Assembly (NCBI RefSeq): GCF_025643255.1
Contig: NZ_CP087112.1
Span: 2,170,001-2,234,000 of the forward strand
Source: Halomonas sp. 7T
Lineage (GTDB): Bacteria > Pseudomonadota > Gammaproteobacteria > Pseudomonadales > Halomonadaceae
Length of the DNA: 64,000 nt
Reading direction: 5' to 3'
Shown: positions 9,911-17,833 of the stretch, one piece after another
Layout of the letters: every line of letters begins with the position of its first letter
Numbering within the stretch: the first letter of the stretch is position 1
Made by a program: the position numbers and the translations under genes
The notes under the pieces: model-generated
The model's database searches: none
What the model was told of the DNA's origin: nothing
What the model saw: only the letters and a program-made list of their open reading frames with translations

Positions 9911-9927
9911 TTGGCACACAAATCGCA
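9911..9927 (+). promoter_or_regulatory. Sigma-54 (-24/-12) promoter of cynABDS
   Basis: TTGGCACACAAATCGCA fits the consensus TTGGCACG-N4-TTGCW. The GG of -24 is at 9913-9914 and the GC of -12 at 9925-9926, with the required 10-base gap between them. Transcription would start near 9938, giving a leader of about 77 bases before the cynA ATG at 10015. A sigma-54 promoter is expected next to an enhancer-binding protein and fits nitrogen control of cyanate use. Confidence 0.8.
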
Positions 9928-10014
9928 AAGACATGGGTAGCGCCGCACGCTTTCGTTCTTTTCGCACCAAGACGGCGCAGCCAATTGTTTTTTGCTCCTG
10001 TGAGGTGAACGTCC

Positions 10015-11427
10015 ATGAAAGACAATAACGACCACAGCAGTCTCGGCAATCCATTCGATCACCGGCAATCACTGATTCATGGACGACACTGTGATTGTCA
10101 CGACTGTCAGCCGACGGCGAAATCGATGACCACCCCGGCACAGGCAAGCGCCTCTTCGGTGCCAACCGACAGCGACGCGATGATGGACCGAATGGTCGAA
10201 AGCGCCCTGGTACGCGGTATGTTTGGTCACAGCGACATGCATCGGCGTCAATTTATGAAACTAGTCGGCGGCGGCACTGCCGCTGCAGCGCTCGCCAGCC
10301 TGCTGCCCATGGATGCCATTAAAGCAGCGGTTAAAGAAGATTTAGGCCCGCTGGAAAAAACCCAGTTAAACGTGGGTTTTGTGCCGATCACCTGCGCCAC
10401 GCCCATCATTATGGCGCACCCTATGGGCTTTTATCAGCGCTATGGCCTGGATGTCTCGGTGATTAAAACCGCAGGCTGGGCGGTCGCGCGGGATAAATCG
10501 CTCAACGGTGAGTATGACGCGGCCCACATGCTGACGCCGATGCCGCTGGCCATGACCTTAGGCGCAGGCTCTAACCCCGAGCCGTTCATCATGCCCGCCG
10601 TAGAGAACATCAACGGCCAAGCCATTGTGCTGCACAACGACCACATCGATAAGCGCGATCCGCAGCAGTGGAAAGGCTTTATCTTCGGCGTGCCGTTTGA
10701 GTACTCCATGCACAACTTCCTGCTGCGCTACTATGTGGCCGAACACGGTCTTGACCCCGATCAGGACATTCAGATCCGTGTTATTCCGCCCCCCGAGATG
10801 GTCGCCAACCTGCGCGCGGGCAATATAGATGGTTTCCTATCGCCCGACCCGTTTAACCAACGGGCCGTGTTCGAGCGCATCGGCTTTATTCATCTGCTGA
10901 CTAAAGAGATTTGGGACGGACACCCCTGCTGCGCCTTTGCCACCAGCGCCCGTTTTGCCCGTGAAAACCCCAATTCCTACGGCGCCCTGCTGCGGGCAAT
11001 CATCGATGCTACGCAGTACTCGTCCGACCCTGCCAATCGCTCGGAGATCGCCGAGGCGATTGCCCCGACGAACTATCTTAACCAGCCCGTCACGGTCATT
11101 GAGCAGGTACTAACCGGGCGCTTCGCCGACGGCTTAGGTGGCGTGCAGAACGTACCCGATCGCATTGATTTCGACCCCTTCCCCTGGCACTCCATGGCAG
11201 TGTGGATCCTGACTCAGATGAAGCGTTGGGGGTATATAGAAGGCCATGTGGATTACCAGCAAATTGCCCGGGATGTGTATCTCGCGACCGATACGCAAAC
11301 GGTCATGCGCGAGCTGGGTTATGACGCCCCCGAAGAGACCTCGCGCAACTACCAAATCATGGGCAAAACCTTCGATTACACCCAACCCGAAGCTTACGTC
11401 GAAAGCTTTGTTATTCGCAGGAGCTAA
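10015..11427 (+). CDS. cynA: Cyanate ABC transporter substrate-binding protein CynA (NrtA/CmpA family)
   Basis: 470 residues. A Tat signal is seen at RRQFMK (R77-R78) followed by a hydrophobic Ala-rich stretch, so it is probably folded with help of the twin-arginine system and exported. The mature domain (GFVPITCATPIIMAHPMGFY onward) is of the CmpA/NrtA nitrate, bicarbonate and cyanate binding class. Oddity: about 75 residues precede the Tat arginines and include H25-C-D-C-H-D-C31, a cluster that could bind metal. It is first in the operon with a permease, an ATPase and cyanase, which is why cyanate rather than nitrate is assigned as the ligand. The start follows a GTGAGG site. Confidence 0.9.
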   Translation: MKDNNDHSSLGNPFDHRQSLIHGRHCDCHDCQPTAKSMTTPAQASASSVPTDSDAMMDRMVESALVRGMFGHSDMHRRQFMKLVGGGTAAAALASLLPMDAIKAAVKEDLGPLEKTQLNVGFVPITCATPIIMAHPMGFYQRYGLDVSVIKTAGWAVARDKSLNGEYDAAHMLTPMPLAMTLGAGSNPEPFIMPAVENINGQAIVLHNDHIDKRDPQQWKGFIFGVPFEYSMHNFLLRYYVAEHGLDPDQDIQIRVIPPPEMVANLRAGNIDGFLSPDPFNQRAVFERIGFIHLLTKEIWDGHPCCAFATSARFARENPNSYGALLRAIIDATQYSSDPANRSEIAEAIAPTNYLNQPVTVIEQVLTGRFADGLGGVQNVPDRIDFDPFPWHSMAVWILTQMKRWGYIEGHVDYQQIARDVYLATDTQTVMRELGYDAPEETSRNYQIMGKTFDYTQPEAYVESFVIRRS

Positions 11428-11429
11428 CC

Positions 11430-12287
11430 ATGGATCGCACAACCACCGAGTGGAACATCAGCCTAAATATGCGGGCCAGCGTGCTCGCGGTGCTGATTTT
11501 GCTGTTAGGCCTGGGCCTCTGGGAGGGCCTTAACCAAGCGCCCATGTTAGGAGGCGGTGAGGAGCTTAGCGCATATGAGCAGCTGCTCGCGGGGACTGAA
11601 GAGAGCGCCAAAGTTCCCCCGCCCTCCGAGATTCTGGTACGCGCCTGGGAAGAACTGTCCAACCCTTTCTACGATGCCGGGCCTAACGACAAAGGCATTG
11701 GCATCCAGTTGGGCTACTCGCTCTACCGAGTGCTAGCCGGGTACCTTCTAGCCGCTGCAATCGCCATACCGATTGGCTTTTTAATCGGCATGTCGCCGCT
11801 GATGTACAAAGCGCTGAATCCGTTTATTCAGGTGCTGCGACCCATTTCACCGCTGGCTTGGATGCCGTTAGCACTGTTTATTATTCGCGACTCTGAAGCA
11901 TCGGCGATCTTCGTGATCTTTATTTGCTCAATATGGCCGATGCTGCTGAACACCGCCTTTGGGGTCGCTGGCGTCAGAAGCGATTGGGTTAACGTCGCCC
12001 GCACCCACGAGCTTTCATCGCTTAAAACTGCCTTCAAGGTCATTCTGCCTGCCGCCGCGCCAACCATCTTGACCGGCATGCGGATCTCCATTGGCATCGC
12101 CTGGCTGGTTATTGTGGCCGCCGAGATGTTAGTAGGCGGTACCGGCATTGGCTACTACGTGTGGAACGAGTGGAACAACCTGGATCTGACCAGCGTGATT
12201 TTCTCGATCTTGATGATCGGTGTCGTTGGCATGCTACTCGACATGTCACTGGCCTATGTGGCGCGCTTTGTGACTTACGCGGAATAA
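11430..12287 (+). CDS. cynB: Cyanate ABC transporter permease CynB
   Basis: 285 residues with about six membrane helices. The EAA-type loop conserved in binding-protein-dependent permeases is near VNVARTHELSSLKTAFKVILPAAAP, where it contacts the ATPase. The N-terminal helix (ASVLAVLILLLGLGLWEGL) precedes a periplasmic stretch of about 50 residues, as in NrtB. It begins 2 bases after the cynA stop and ends immediately before the cynD leader, so it is part of one transcription unit. It would form the membrane channel for cyanate import. Confidence 0.92.
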   Translation: MDRTTTEWNISLNMRASVLAVLILLLGLGLWEGLNQAPMLGGGEELSAYEQLLAGTEESAKVPPPSEILVRAWEELSNPFYDAGPNDKGIGIQLGYSLYRVLAGYLLAAAIAIPIGFLIGMSPLMYKALNPFIQVLRPISPLAWMPLALFIIRDSEASAIFVIFICSIWPMLLNTAFGVAGVRSDWVNVARTHELSSLKTAFKVILPAAAPTILTGMRISIGIAWLVIVAAEMLVGGTGIGYYVWNEWNNLDLTSVIFSILMIGVVGMLLDMSLAYVARFVTYAE

Positions 12288-12341
12288 ATGCGAAGAGCAC
12301 GTAAAGAGAGCGACCACAAAGAATATGGTGAGGAGTTACTA

Positions 12342-13301
12342 ATGAGTCACGCTTTTGTCGAAGTTCAGCAAGCCGCCAAGCGCTTTCCCGGCGCGAGTAA
12401 AAACGCACCGCCGCTAACGGTTTTTGAGAATGTTAGCTTCCAGCTACAAAAAGGCGAGTTCGTTTGCATCATCGGCCACTCAGGCTGTGGCAAGTCAACC
12501 ATTATGAATGCCCTGGCTGGGCTGGATCAGTTCTCTGATGGCTCCATGGTTATGGAGGGCAAAGAGATTAATGGCCCTGGTCTTGAGCGCGGCGTGGTGT
12601 TTCAAAACTACAGCCTACTGCCGTGGCTTTCCGCTCTGGAAAACGTTCGCTTTGGGGTTCGCGCCCGCTGGAAAGCCTGGAGCGAACGCGAAGTTACCGA
12701 GCACAGCATGCAGTACCTGGAGATGGTTGGCCTGAAGGAGGTGGTTAGCCGCAAACCTTCACAGCTATCAGGCGGTATGCGCCAACGGGTCAGCATTGCT
12801 CGGGCCTTTGCCACCAAGCCAAAGCTTCTGCTGCTAGATGAACCCTTCGGCGCCCTGGACGCGCTGACACGCGGGGTCATTCAGGATGAGCTGATCAAAA
12901 TTTGGACCCAGGATCAGCAGACCGTCTTCATGATCACCCATGATGTTGATGAAGCAATCCTGTTAGCCGACCGCATTTTCTTAATGACCAACGGCCCTGA
13001 AGCCCGCATTGCCGAAGCGGTTGAAATCGACTTACCACGCCCGCGCAATCGCGCCGAAATCATCAAGCACCCCCATTTCTACAAGATTCGTAACTACTTG
13101 GTCGATTTTCTGGTTAACCGCTCAAGCACTCTGCGCGTCCAGGAAAACGAACCCAAGGGCTTGCTCTACCCCACGTCGGTTAATCCGGTACACGCGGAGG
13201 CAGCGACCGAGCCACCCACTAACCCGCCAGAGGCAGCGCCTGCCGCTGAGCAAGAAGAAAAGTTAGTTAAGTTCACACCTAAGGAGGTTCGTCATGGATA
13301 A
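12342..13301 (+). CDS. cynD: Cyanate ABC transporter ATP-binding protein CynD
   Basis: 319 residues from ATG 12342, which has a GAGGAG site; an in-frame ATG at 12288 would be directly after the cynB stop and has none. Walker A is GHSGCGKS (45-52), the ABC signature LSGGM (142-146), Walker B LLLLDEP (162-168), with a D-loop (GALD) and switch His (MITHD). This is a NrtD-type ATPase. After the ATPase fold comes a Pro/Ala/Glu-rich C-terminal tail of about 50 residues. The stop overlaps the cynS start by 8 bases. Confidence 0.92.
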   Translation: MSHAFVEVQQAAKRFPGASKNAPPLTVFENVSFQLQKGEFVCIIGHSGCGKSTIMNALAGLDQFSDGSMVMEGKEINGPGLERGVVFQNYSLLPWLSALENVRFGVRARWKAWSEREVTEHSMQYLEMVGLKEVVSRKPSQLSGGMRQRVSIARAFATKPKLLLLDEPFGALDALTRGVIQDELIKIWTQDQQTVFMITHDVDEAILLADRIFLMTNGPEARIAEAVEIDLPRPRNRAEIIKHPHFYKIRNYLVDFLVNRSSTLRVQENEPKGLLYPTSVNPVHAEAATEPPTNPPEAAPAAEQEEKLVKFTPKEVRHG

Positions 13302-13734
13302 GCTTGAGATGCGTCATACCCTGCTCGCCGCCAAAGCGCGCAAAAAAATGAGCTGGGACGATATTGGTAACGCGGTCGGCATGTCGCCAGTCTGGGTGGC
13401 CTCTGCCTGCTACGGCATGAACAGCGCCAGCGCAGATGTGGCGCATAAACTCTGCGACACGCTGGACTTAGAGAGCGATGTCGCCGAGGCCTTGGTGGCC
13501 TTCCCCACCAAGGCATGGGACGAAGCCATACCACAAGACCCGTTCGTCTATCGCCTGTATGAAGTGGTTGGGGTTTACGGCGACACCTTAAAAGACGTGG
13601 TGCAGGAGAAGTTTGGCGACGGCATCATGAGCGCCATCGACTTCACCATGGAAGTCGACAAAATCGAAGACCCTAAAGGAGACCGAGTCCTGCTGACGCT
13701 AAACGGCAAATTCCTGCCCTACAAATCCTGGTAA
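13294..13734 (+). CDS. cynS: Cyanate hydratase (cyanase) CynS
   Basis: 146 residues; the E. coli enzyme has 156. It converts cyanate and bicarbonate to ammonia and two CO2. All three catalytic residues are seen with the right spacing: Arg87 and Glu90 (YRLYE) and Ser113 (IMSAID), equal to Arg96, Glu99 and Ser122 of the E. coli protein. The N-terminal 70 residues form the lambda-repressor-like helical domain of cyanases, and the C-terminal stretch ends in FLPYKSW as expected. The start has a strong AAGGAGG site inside the end of cynD, so the two are translationally linked. It anchors the identity of the whole operon. Confidence 0.98.
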   Translation: MDKLEMRHTLLAAKARKKMSWDDIGNAVGMSPVWVASACYGMNSASADVAHKLCDTLDLESDVAEALVAFPTKAWDEAIPQDPFVYRLYEVVGVYGDTLKDVVQEKFGDGIMSAIDFTMEVDKIEDPKGDRVLLTLNGKFLPYKSW

Positions 13735-13750
13735 CGCCTAAGTTAGCGAT

Positions 13751-13787
13751 AAACACCTCAGCGAATCGGCTGGGGTGTTTTCGTTTC
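13751..13787 (+). terminator. Rho-independent terminator after cynS
   Basis: AACACCTCAGC at 13752-13762 pairs with GCTGGGGTGTT (13769-13779) with one G-U pair and a 6-base loop; TTTTCGTTT follows. It lies 17 bases after the cynS stop and closes the cyanate operon. Confidence 0.85.
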
Positions 13788-13890
13788 TATCCTAACAGGG
13801 GCATCACCTCTAAACCCCTTGGCCTTTATTCACCTATCATTAACACTGCTAGTCTTCAGGTAGAGTCTCTCAATTTAAGGGCGTATTGAT

Positions 13891-14202
13891 ATGTACAAGC
13901 TTGCGTTTTTTGTGCCCGTTGAAGATGCAGCAAGTGTTAAAGAAGCCGTGTTTGAAACCGGCGCTGGCCGGATAGGCGATTATGAAGCCTGCTGCTTTCA
14001 AACGCGCGGCACTGGACAATTCCGTCCGTTAAACGGCGCAGATCCTCATATTGGTCAAGTAGGAACGCTTGAAACCGTGGAAGAGTATAAAATCGAGCTG
14101 GTATGCGAGGATGAGCTGATTAAAGCAGCCATTGCAGCGCTAAAGCTGGCTCATCCTTATGAAGAAGTGGCCTACGATGTCTGGCAACTTGCCGATCTTT
14201 AA
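13891..14202 (+). CDS. YqfO/NIF3-C-like small protein
   Basis: 103 residues beginning MYKLAFFVPVEDAASVKEAVF and ending in AHPYEEVAYDVWQL. This is the stand-alone version of the CutA-like domain that is inserted in YqfO-type NIF3 proteins. The HPYEE motif, the GxIGxY start (GRIGDY) and CCF segment are diagnostic of that family. No biochemical role is established for the stand-alone form; metal or ligand sensing is only a guess. It is preceded by its own intergenic region after the cyn terminator and converges with the Nudix gene, only 4 bases away. Confidence 0.75.
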   Translation: MYKLAFFVPVEDAASVKEAVFETGAGRIGDYEACCFQTRGTGQFRPLNGADPHIGQVGTLETVEEYKIELVCEDELIKAAIAALKLAHPYEEVAYDVWQLADL

Positions 14203-14215
14203 GCGCTTAAGCGCT
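14202..14215. repeat. 14-bp perfect palindrome between convergent stops
   Basis: AGCGCTTAAGCGCT reads the same on both strands and spans the last base of the yqfO-like stop and the end of the Nudix gene. It could fold into a small hairpin in transcripts from either side. There is no T run, so a terminator function is doubtful. Confidence 0.4.
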
Positions 14216-14818
14216 ACCGAAATAGCGCTCTCGGTCTTCGGGCATAATGGTACTGCTATGCAGCGGGTAATCTGTGCCTTGAGGGGCTGAAACGTTTTTA
14301 CGATCCGCTACGTTTTTGCGATCTGCTTCTTTTTTACGATCTGCATAGTAGTGCTGCAACGTACGCTCTATCGTGGGGAAGGCCAGCGCATCCCAGGGAA
14401 TTTCATGCTCTTCAAATAGCGCCACTTCCAGGCTCTCTGGGCCTGCACTAAAGCCGCCTAGTAAGTCAGCAAGAAAAATCATATACACTTGATTGATATG
14501 CGGCAGGTCGATCAGTGTGTACAGCTCGCCTAAGTTAACCTCCGCAAAGGCTTCTTCCCAAGTTTCCCGCATGGCGGCTTGCTGGGTGGTTTCAGCGTTT
14601 TCCATGTAGCCCGCTGGCAGTGTCCAGTACCCCTTGCGCGGAGCAATCGCTCGTTTACACAGCAGCACTTTTGAGCCACTGATGGGCAACGTACCCGCCA
14701 CAATACGTGGGTTTTGATAGTGAATAGTGCCGCAAGCATCGCATAAGTAGCGAGAGCGGTCGTCACCTTCGGGAACAGCAAAACGGACTTTTTCACCACA
14801 CTGACTACAAAAGTTCAT
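14207..14818 (-). CDS. Zinc-ribbon Nudix hydrolase
   Basis: 203 residues. The N terminus has a four-Cys zinc ribbon (FCSQCG and LCDACG) as in NADH pyrophosphatase-type Nudix proteins. The Nudix box follows as G-x5-E-x7-RE-x2-EE (G..E.....REtwEEa). The protein would hydrolyse a nucleoside diphosphate linked to another moiety; the exact substrate is not clear. Near the C terminus the six residues ADRKxx occur three times in a row, matching three 18-base tandem units in the DNA. The start has an AGAG site upstream of ATG 14818. Confidence 0.88.
   Translation of the reverse strand: MNFCSQCGEKVRFAVPEGDDRSRYLCDACGTIHYQNPRIVAGTLPISGSKVLLCKRAIAPRKGYWTLPAGYMENAETTQQAAMRETWEEAFAEVNLGELYTLIDLPHINQVYMIFLADLLGGFSAGPESLEVALFEEHEIPWDALAFPTIERTLQHYYADRKKEADRKNVADRKNVSAPQGTDYPLHSSTIMPEDRERYFGSA
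14292..14345. repeat. Three tandem 18-bp units inside the Nudix gene
   Basis: Units begin at 14292, 14310 and 14328 with consensus ACGTTTTTRCGATCTGCT, differing at a few positions each. The length is a multiple of three, so the frame is kept and the protein gains repeated ADRKNV-type hexapeptides. This looks like local duplication by slippage. Confidence 0.8.
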
Positions 14819-14910
14819 CGCGTTTTCTCTAGGCTGAGGGAATTGGCTTCAACAAGCTTGACGTTGATCACTGCGGCTGGGTAAAAGGGAACAAAGCAAA
14901 TGGAACCCCT

Positions 14911-15570
14911 ATGTTAGAGACTCTACGTAAACAGCTGCAACAGCACACGCCTCAACGCTTAGACCACGTTTCGCTTCCTGAAGCGGCTGTCTTACTGCCG
15001 ATTGTTGAACGTCCCGCCCCAACGCTACTTTTTACCCGCAGGGCAAGCCACCTAAGCACCCACAGCGGCCAGGTCGCGTTTCCTGGCGGTAAGCGCGAAG
15101 CGGGCGATACCGACCTCTACGCCACCGCCCTACGGGAAGCAATGGAAGAGATTGCGTTAGCGCCAGGGCTAGTGCAACCCCTGGGACGGCTGTCGGATGT
15201 GATTTCTCTTCACGGTATTCGCGTGACGCCCTGGGTGGGTATCATTCCTCCTGATTTACCGTTGGTAGCAGACCCCTCCGAGCTAGATGTGATTTTCGAA
15301 GTGCCGTTAAGCCACTTTTTAGACGACAAACGCACCCATACCGACGTCATTACCGTCGACGGCGTTACCCACTATGTACCTAGCTACCATGTGGATGGCC
15401 ATGTCATCTGGGGATTGTCAGCGATGATGCTAGTAGAGCTATTGGCCGAGGGGTTTGGTATGCCGATTAACCTCCATCAGCGCCCGGTTGGCGCATTGCG
15501 TCACTATCCTGAGAGAAGCAGCCGACCCCTCAAGGCAGCTCACACCTCTGGTACGAGAACCCCCAAATGA
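14911..15570 (+). CDS. nudL: Coenzyme A pyrophosphatase, Nudix family (NudL/YeaB-like)
   Basis: 219 residues. The family-specific segment LFTRRASHLSTHSGQVAFPG precedes the Nudix box GGKREAGDTDLYATALREAMEE, the combination typical of CoA-diphosphate hydrolases (UPF0035 signature plus Nudix). It should split CoA into phosphopantetheine and 3',5'-ADP, helping control CoA pools. The C-terminal 25 residues are basic and probably disordered. Its last four bases (ATGA) overlap the start of the next gene, so the two are likely co-translated. Confidence 0.88.
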   Translation: MLETLRKQLQQHTPQRLDHVSLPEAAVLLPIVERPAPTLLFTRRASHLSTHSGQVAFPGGKREAGDTDLYATALREAMEEIALAPGLVQPLGRLSDVISLHGIRVTPWVGIIPPDLPLVADPSELDVIFEVPLSHFLDDKRTHTDVITVDGVTHYVPSYHVDGHVIWGLSAMMLVELLAEGFGMPINLHQRPVGALRHYPERSSRPLKAAHTSGTRTPK

Positions 15571-16235
15571 TCGCAGCTGACATTTCTTCCCCGACCGTTT
15601 TTGAACCTGCGGCACATAAAGCGCTCGTGGAAGCACTGGTTGAACAGGGCTGGTACGTCGGTACCCAAGTGATTGATCCAGCGCTTTGCCAAGCCCTGCA
15701 CCGCGAACTGCTGTACATGGCCGAGCACGACGCGCTTAATGAAGCAGGCATTGGTCGCGGGCAGCAGCACCACCTTCGTAAGGATATCCGCGGCGATGCG
15801 ATCCACTGGCTGGATCGTGAAAGTGAAGCTCAGCGCCTCTATCTCAATGCCATGGGAGAGCTACAGCAGTCGCTTAACCAAGCACTGTTTCTCGGCCTGT
15901 TTGAATACGAGGCACACTTTGCCCACTACCCGCCTGGTGCCTTTTACCAGCGCCATTTGGATAGTTTTCGCGGCCGCGCTAACCGTGTCATTTCCACCGT
16001 CGGCTACTTAAACCCACACTGGCCCAGCGATGGCGGCGGTGAAATGGTCATTTATCACCCTGATGACCCAACGCATGAGGTAGCGCGTGTGATACCCGAA
16101 GCAGGGACCTTCGCCTGTTTTTTATCCGACTCTATTCCCCATGAAGTGCTACCCACTCAGCACCCCCGTGCCAGCATTGCGGGATGGTTTAGGCGTAACG
16201 CCTCGCTGGGGGGTGTGCTGGACCCGGCGCGCTAA
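15567..16235 (+). CDS. 2-oxoglutarate/Fe(II)-dependent prolyl-4-hydroxylase-like oxygenase
   Basis: 222 residues. The iron-binding facial triad is present: H-x-D in YQRHLDSF, and a distal His in DSIPHEVLP, followed by an Arg (WFRR) that would bind 2-oxoglutarate. The fold is that of the small P4Hc or SM-20 bacterial oxygenases, often annotated as prolyl hydroxylase-like. The target is unknown; some bacterial homologues modify translation factor EF-Tu. It sits between nudL (ATGA overlap) and the histidine kinase (3-base gap), so the three may be one operon. Confidence 0.85.
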   Translation: MIAADISSPTVFEPAAHKALVEALVEQGWYVGTQVIDPALCQALHRELLYMAEHDALNEAGIGRGQQHHLRKDIRGDAIHWLDRESEAQRLYLNAMGELQQSLNQALFLGLFEYEAHFAHYPPGAFYQRHLDSFRGRANRVISTVGYLNPHWPSDGGGEMVIYHPDDPTHEVARVIPEAGTFACFLSDSIPHEVLPTQHPRASIAGWFRRNASLGGVLDPAR

Positions 16236-16238
16236 ACC

Positions 16239-17789
16239 ATGCCACAGCCTCATGAAAAAAACGCCGCGCTATACCGTAAAGTAGCCGCACTAGAAGCGCG
16301 CAATGCGGCGCTGGAAGAGGAGAAGCGCCACTACCAGTGGCTAGCAGAGAGCACCACCGACCTCATTTCCCGCCACGCCCGTGATGGTACGTTTCTATAC
16401 GCCTCTCAAGCGGCGCGGGATTTATTAGGTTATGAACCCGACGAGCTGATCGGCGTTTCCGCGTACCAACTTTTCCACCCTGCCGATCTAGACGACCTGC
16501 TCAGTAAATCTCCCCAGGTTTACTACCATGATGGTTTTTACCAACAGACCTACCGGTTTCGTGCCAAAGCGGGCCACTACGTCTGGTTTGAAACCACCAG
16601 CCGCACCCGGCGTGATGGCACGACAGGTGAATTGATCGATATTTTATGCGTGTCGCGGGATGTTGGGCGGCGAATTCATGCTGAGGCCACCCGAGAGCGC
16701 TTAGCCCAAGTGGTAGAATCCACTACCGACTACGTGCTTTTTTTAGGCCCCAATCAACAAATCTTTGGTGCCAATGAAGCTGCTCGGCGCTGCTTTGTGT
16801 TACCTAAAGATGCTATGCAGGTCGCACTTAATCAGCTCTATCAGTCGGACTCTCTTAGCTTACTCAAAGAAGTTGTTTTTCCTGCTGTGGAACGTTACGG
16901 CTCCTGGAGCGGCGAACTGGAAATGCGCGGCGCAAGCGGGCCAGTTCCCGTTTTAAGCGTGGTACTTGCTCACCGAAGCCGGGGAGCGGAGCCCGGCCAT
17001 TTTGCACTGATCAACCGCGATATCAGCGTTCGCAAAGCCGCCGAAGCCCAGGCACGGCGACATCAGGAGCAAATTGCTCACGCTAACCGTTTAGCAGCGG
17101 CTGGGGAGCTGGCCTCCAACATTGCCCACGAAATCAACCAGCCCCTTGGCGCCATTGCTAATTACACCAGCGGAGCGCTTTTTAAGTGCCAGCAAACGCC
17201 CGAAATGCCCGCTAAGGAACTCCAGCTCCCGTTGTCGCGTATTGATGAGCAGGTGCAGCGCTTGGCTCAGCGGCTTCGTCATATGCGCAGTTTTGTGCGT
17301 AAGCGCAGCCATCGCGTTCGCCCGATTGTTCTCGAAGAGGTGGTGAAGGCCGCCTGCCAATTGTGTGACTGGCAATATCAGCAGGCCACATTAAGGCTTA
17401 CTCCTTGTCTTACTCCGGGGTTACCGCGTATTTATGCAGACCCTATTGCCCTGGAGCAGGTCATCGTTAATCTACTGCTCAATGCGCTGGCTGCCAGCCG
17501 CGAACAGCATAACGCTGAGCAGGTGGTGGTGCGAGCCTACATGAGCGATAGTCGCCAAGTGACGCTCAGCGTAGAAGACCAAGGGCCAGGCATCGAGCCC
17601 GAACACCGTCACGCGATCTTTGATGCGTTTTTTACTACCCGCGATGAAGGGTTAGGAATGGGGCTAGCCATTAGTCGCTCGTTAATGGAGAGCATGGGGG
17701 GCGCGCTCGCCCTACGCTCGGCGGAACCGGGCGCCACTTGTTTTGATGTTACCTTACGCGCCGAATCCCCCGCTCATAATGAACGCTAA
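16239..17789 (+). CDS. PAS-domain sensor histidine kinase (FixL-like)
   Basis: 516 residues, no clear membrane segment, so cytosolic. A short coiled coil (10-30) leads to a first PAS domain (about 30-145) and a second, weaker PAS (150-265). The phospho-acceptor His297 lies in AHEINQPLGAIANY, the HisKA form seen in FixL, TodS and similar kinases. The N box (QVIVNLLLNALAAS) and G boxes (DQGPGIEPEHR, GLGMGLAISRSL) complete an active kinase. The next gene is a FixJ-type response regulator, its obvious partner. The signal is not deducible: no FixL-type heme-binding His was confirmed. Confidence 0.9.
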   Translation: MPQPHEKNAALYRKVAALEARNAALEEEKRHYQWLAESTTDLISRHARDGTFLYASQAARDLLGYEPDELIGVSAYQLFHPADLDDLLSKSPQVYYHDGFYQQTYRFRAKAGHYVWFETTSRTRRDGTTGELIDILCVSRDVGRRIHAEATRERLAQVVESTTDYVLFLGPNQQIFGANEAARRCFVLPKDAMQVALNQLYQSDSLSLLKEVVFPAVERYGSWSGELEMRGASGPVPVLSVVLAHRSRGAEPGHFALINRDISVRKAAEAQARRHQEQIAHANRLAAAGELASNIAHEINQPLGAIANYTSGALFKCQQTPEMPAKELQLPLSRIDEQVQRLAQRLRHMRSFVRKRSHRVRPIVLEEVVKAACQLCDWQYQQATLRLTPCLTPGLPRIYADPIALEQVIVNLLLNALAASREQHNAEQVVVRAYMSDSRQVTLSVEDQGPGIEPEHRHAIFDAFFTTRDEGLGMGLAISRSLMESMGGALALRSAEPGATCFDVTLRAESPAHNER

Positions 17790-17833
17790 ACATTCGCTTA
17801 CTGACAATTGCGCCAGCTTAAGGAAGAAGACTT

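Noticed and set aside
10015..13301. Nitrate/bicarbonate transporter annotation for the ABC genes
   Set aside because: The family also includes nitrate carriers, but the overlap with cynS and the cynF neighbour make cyanate the better reading.
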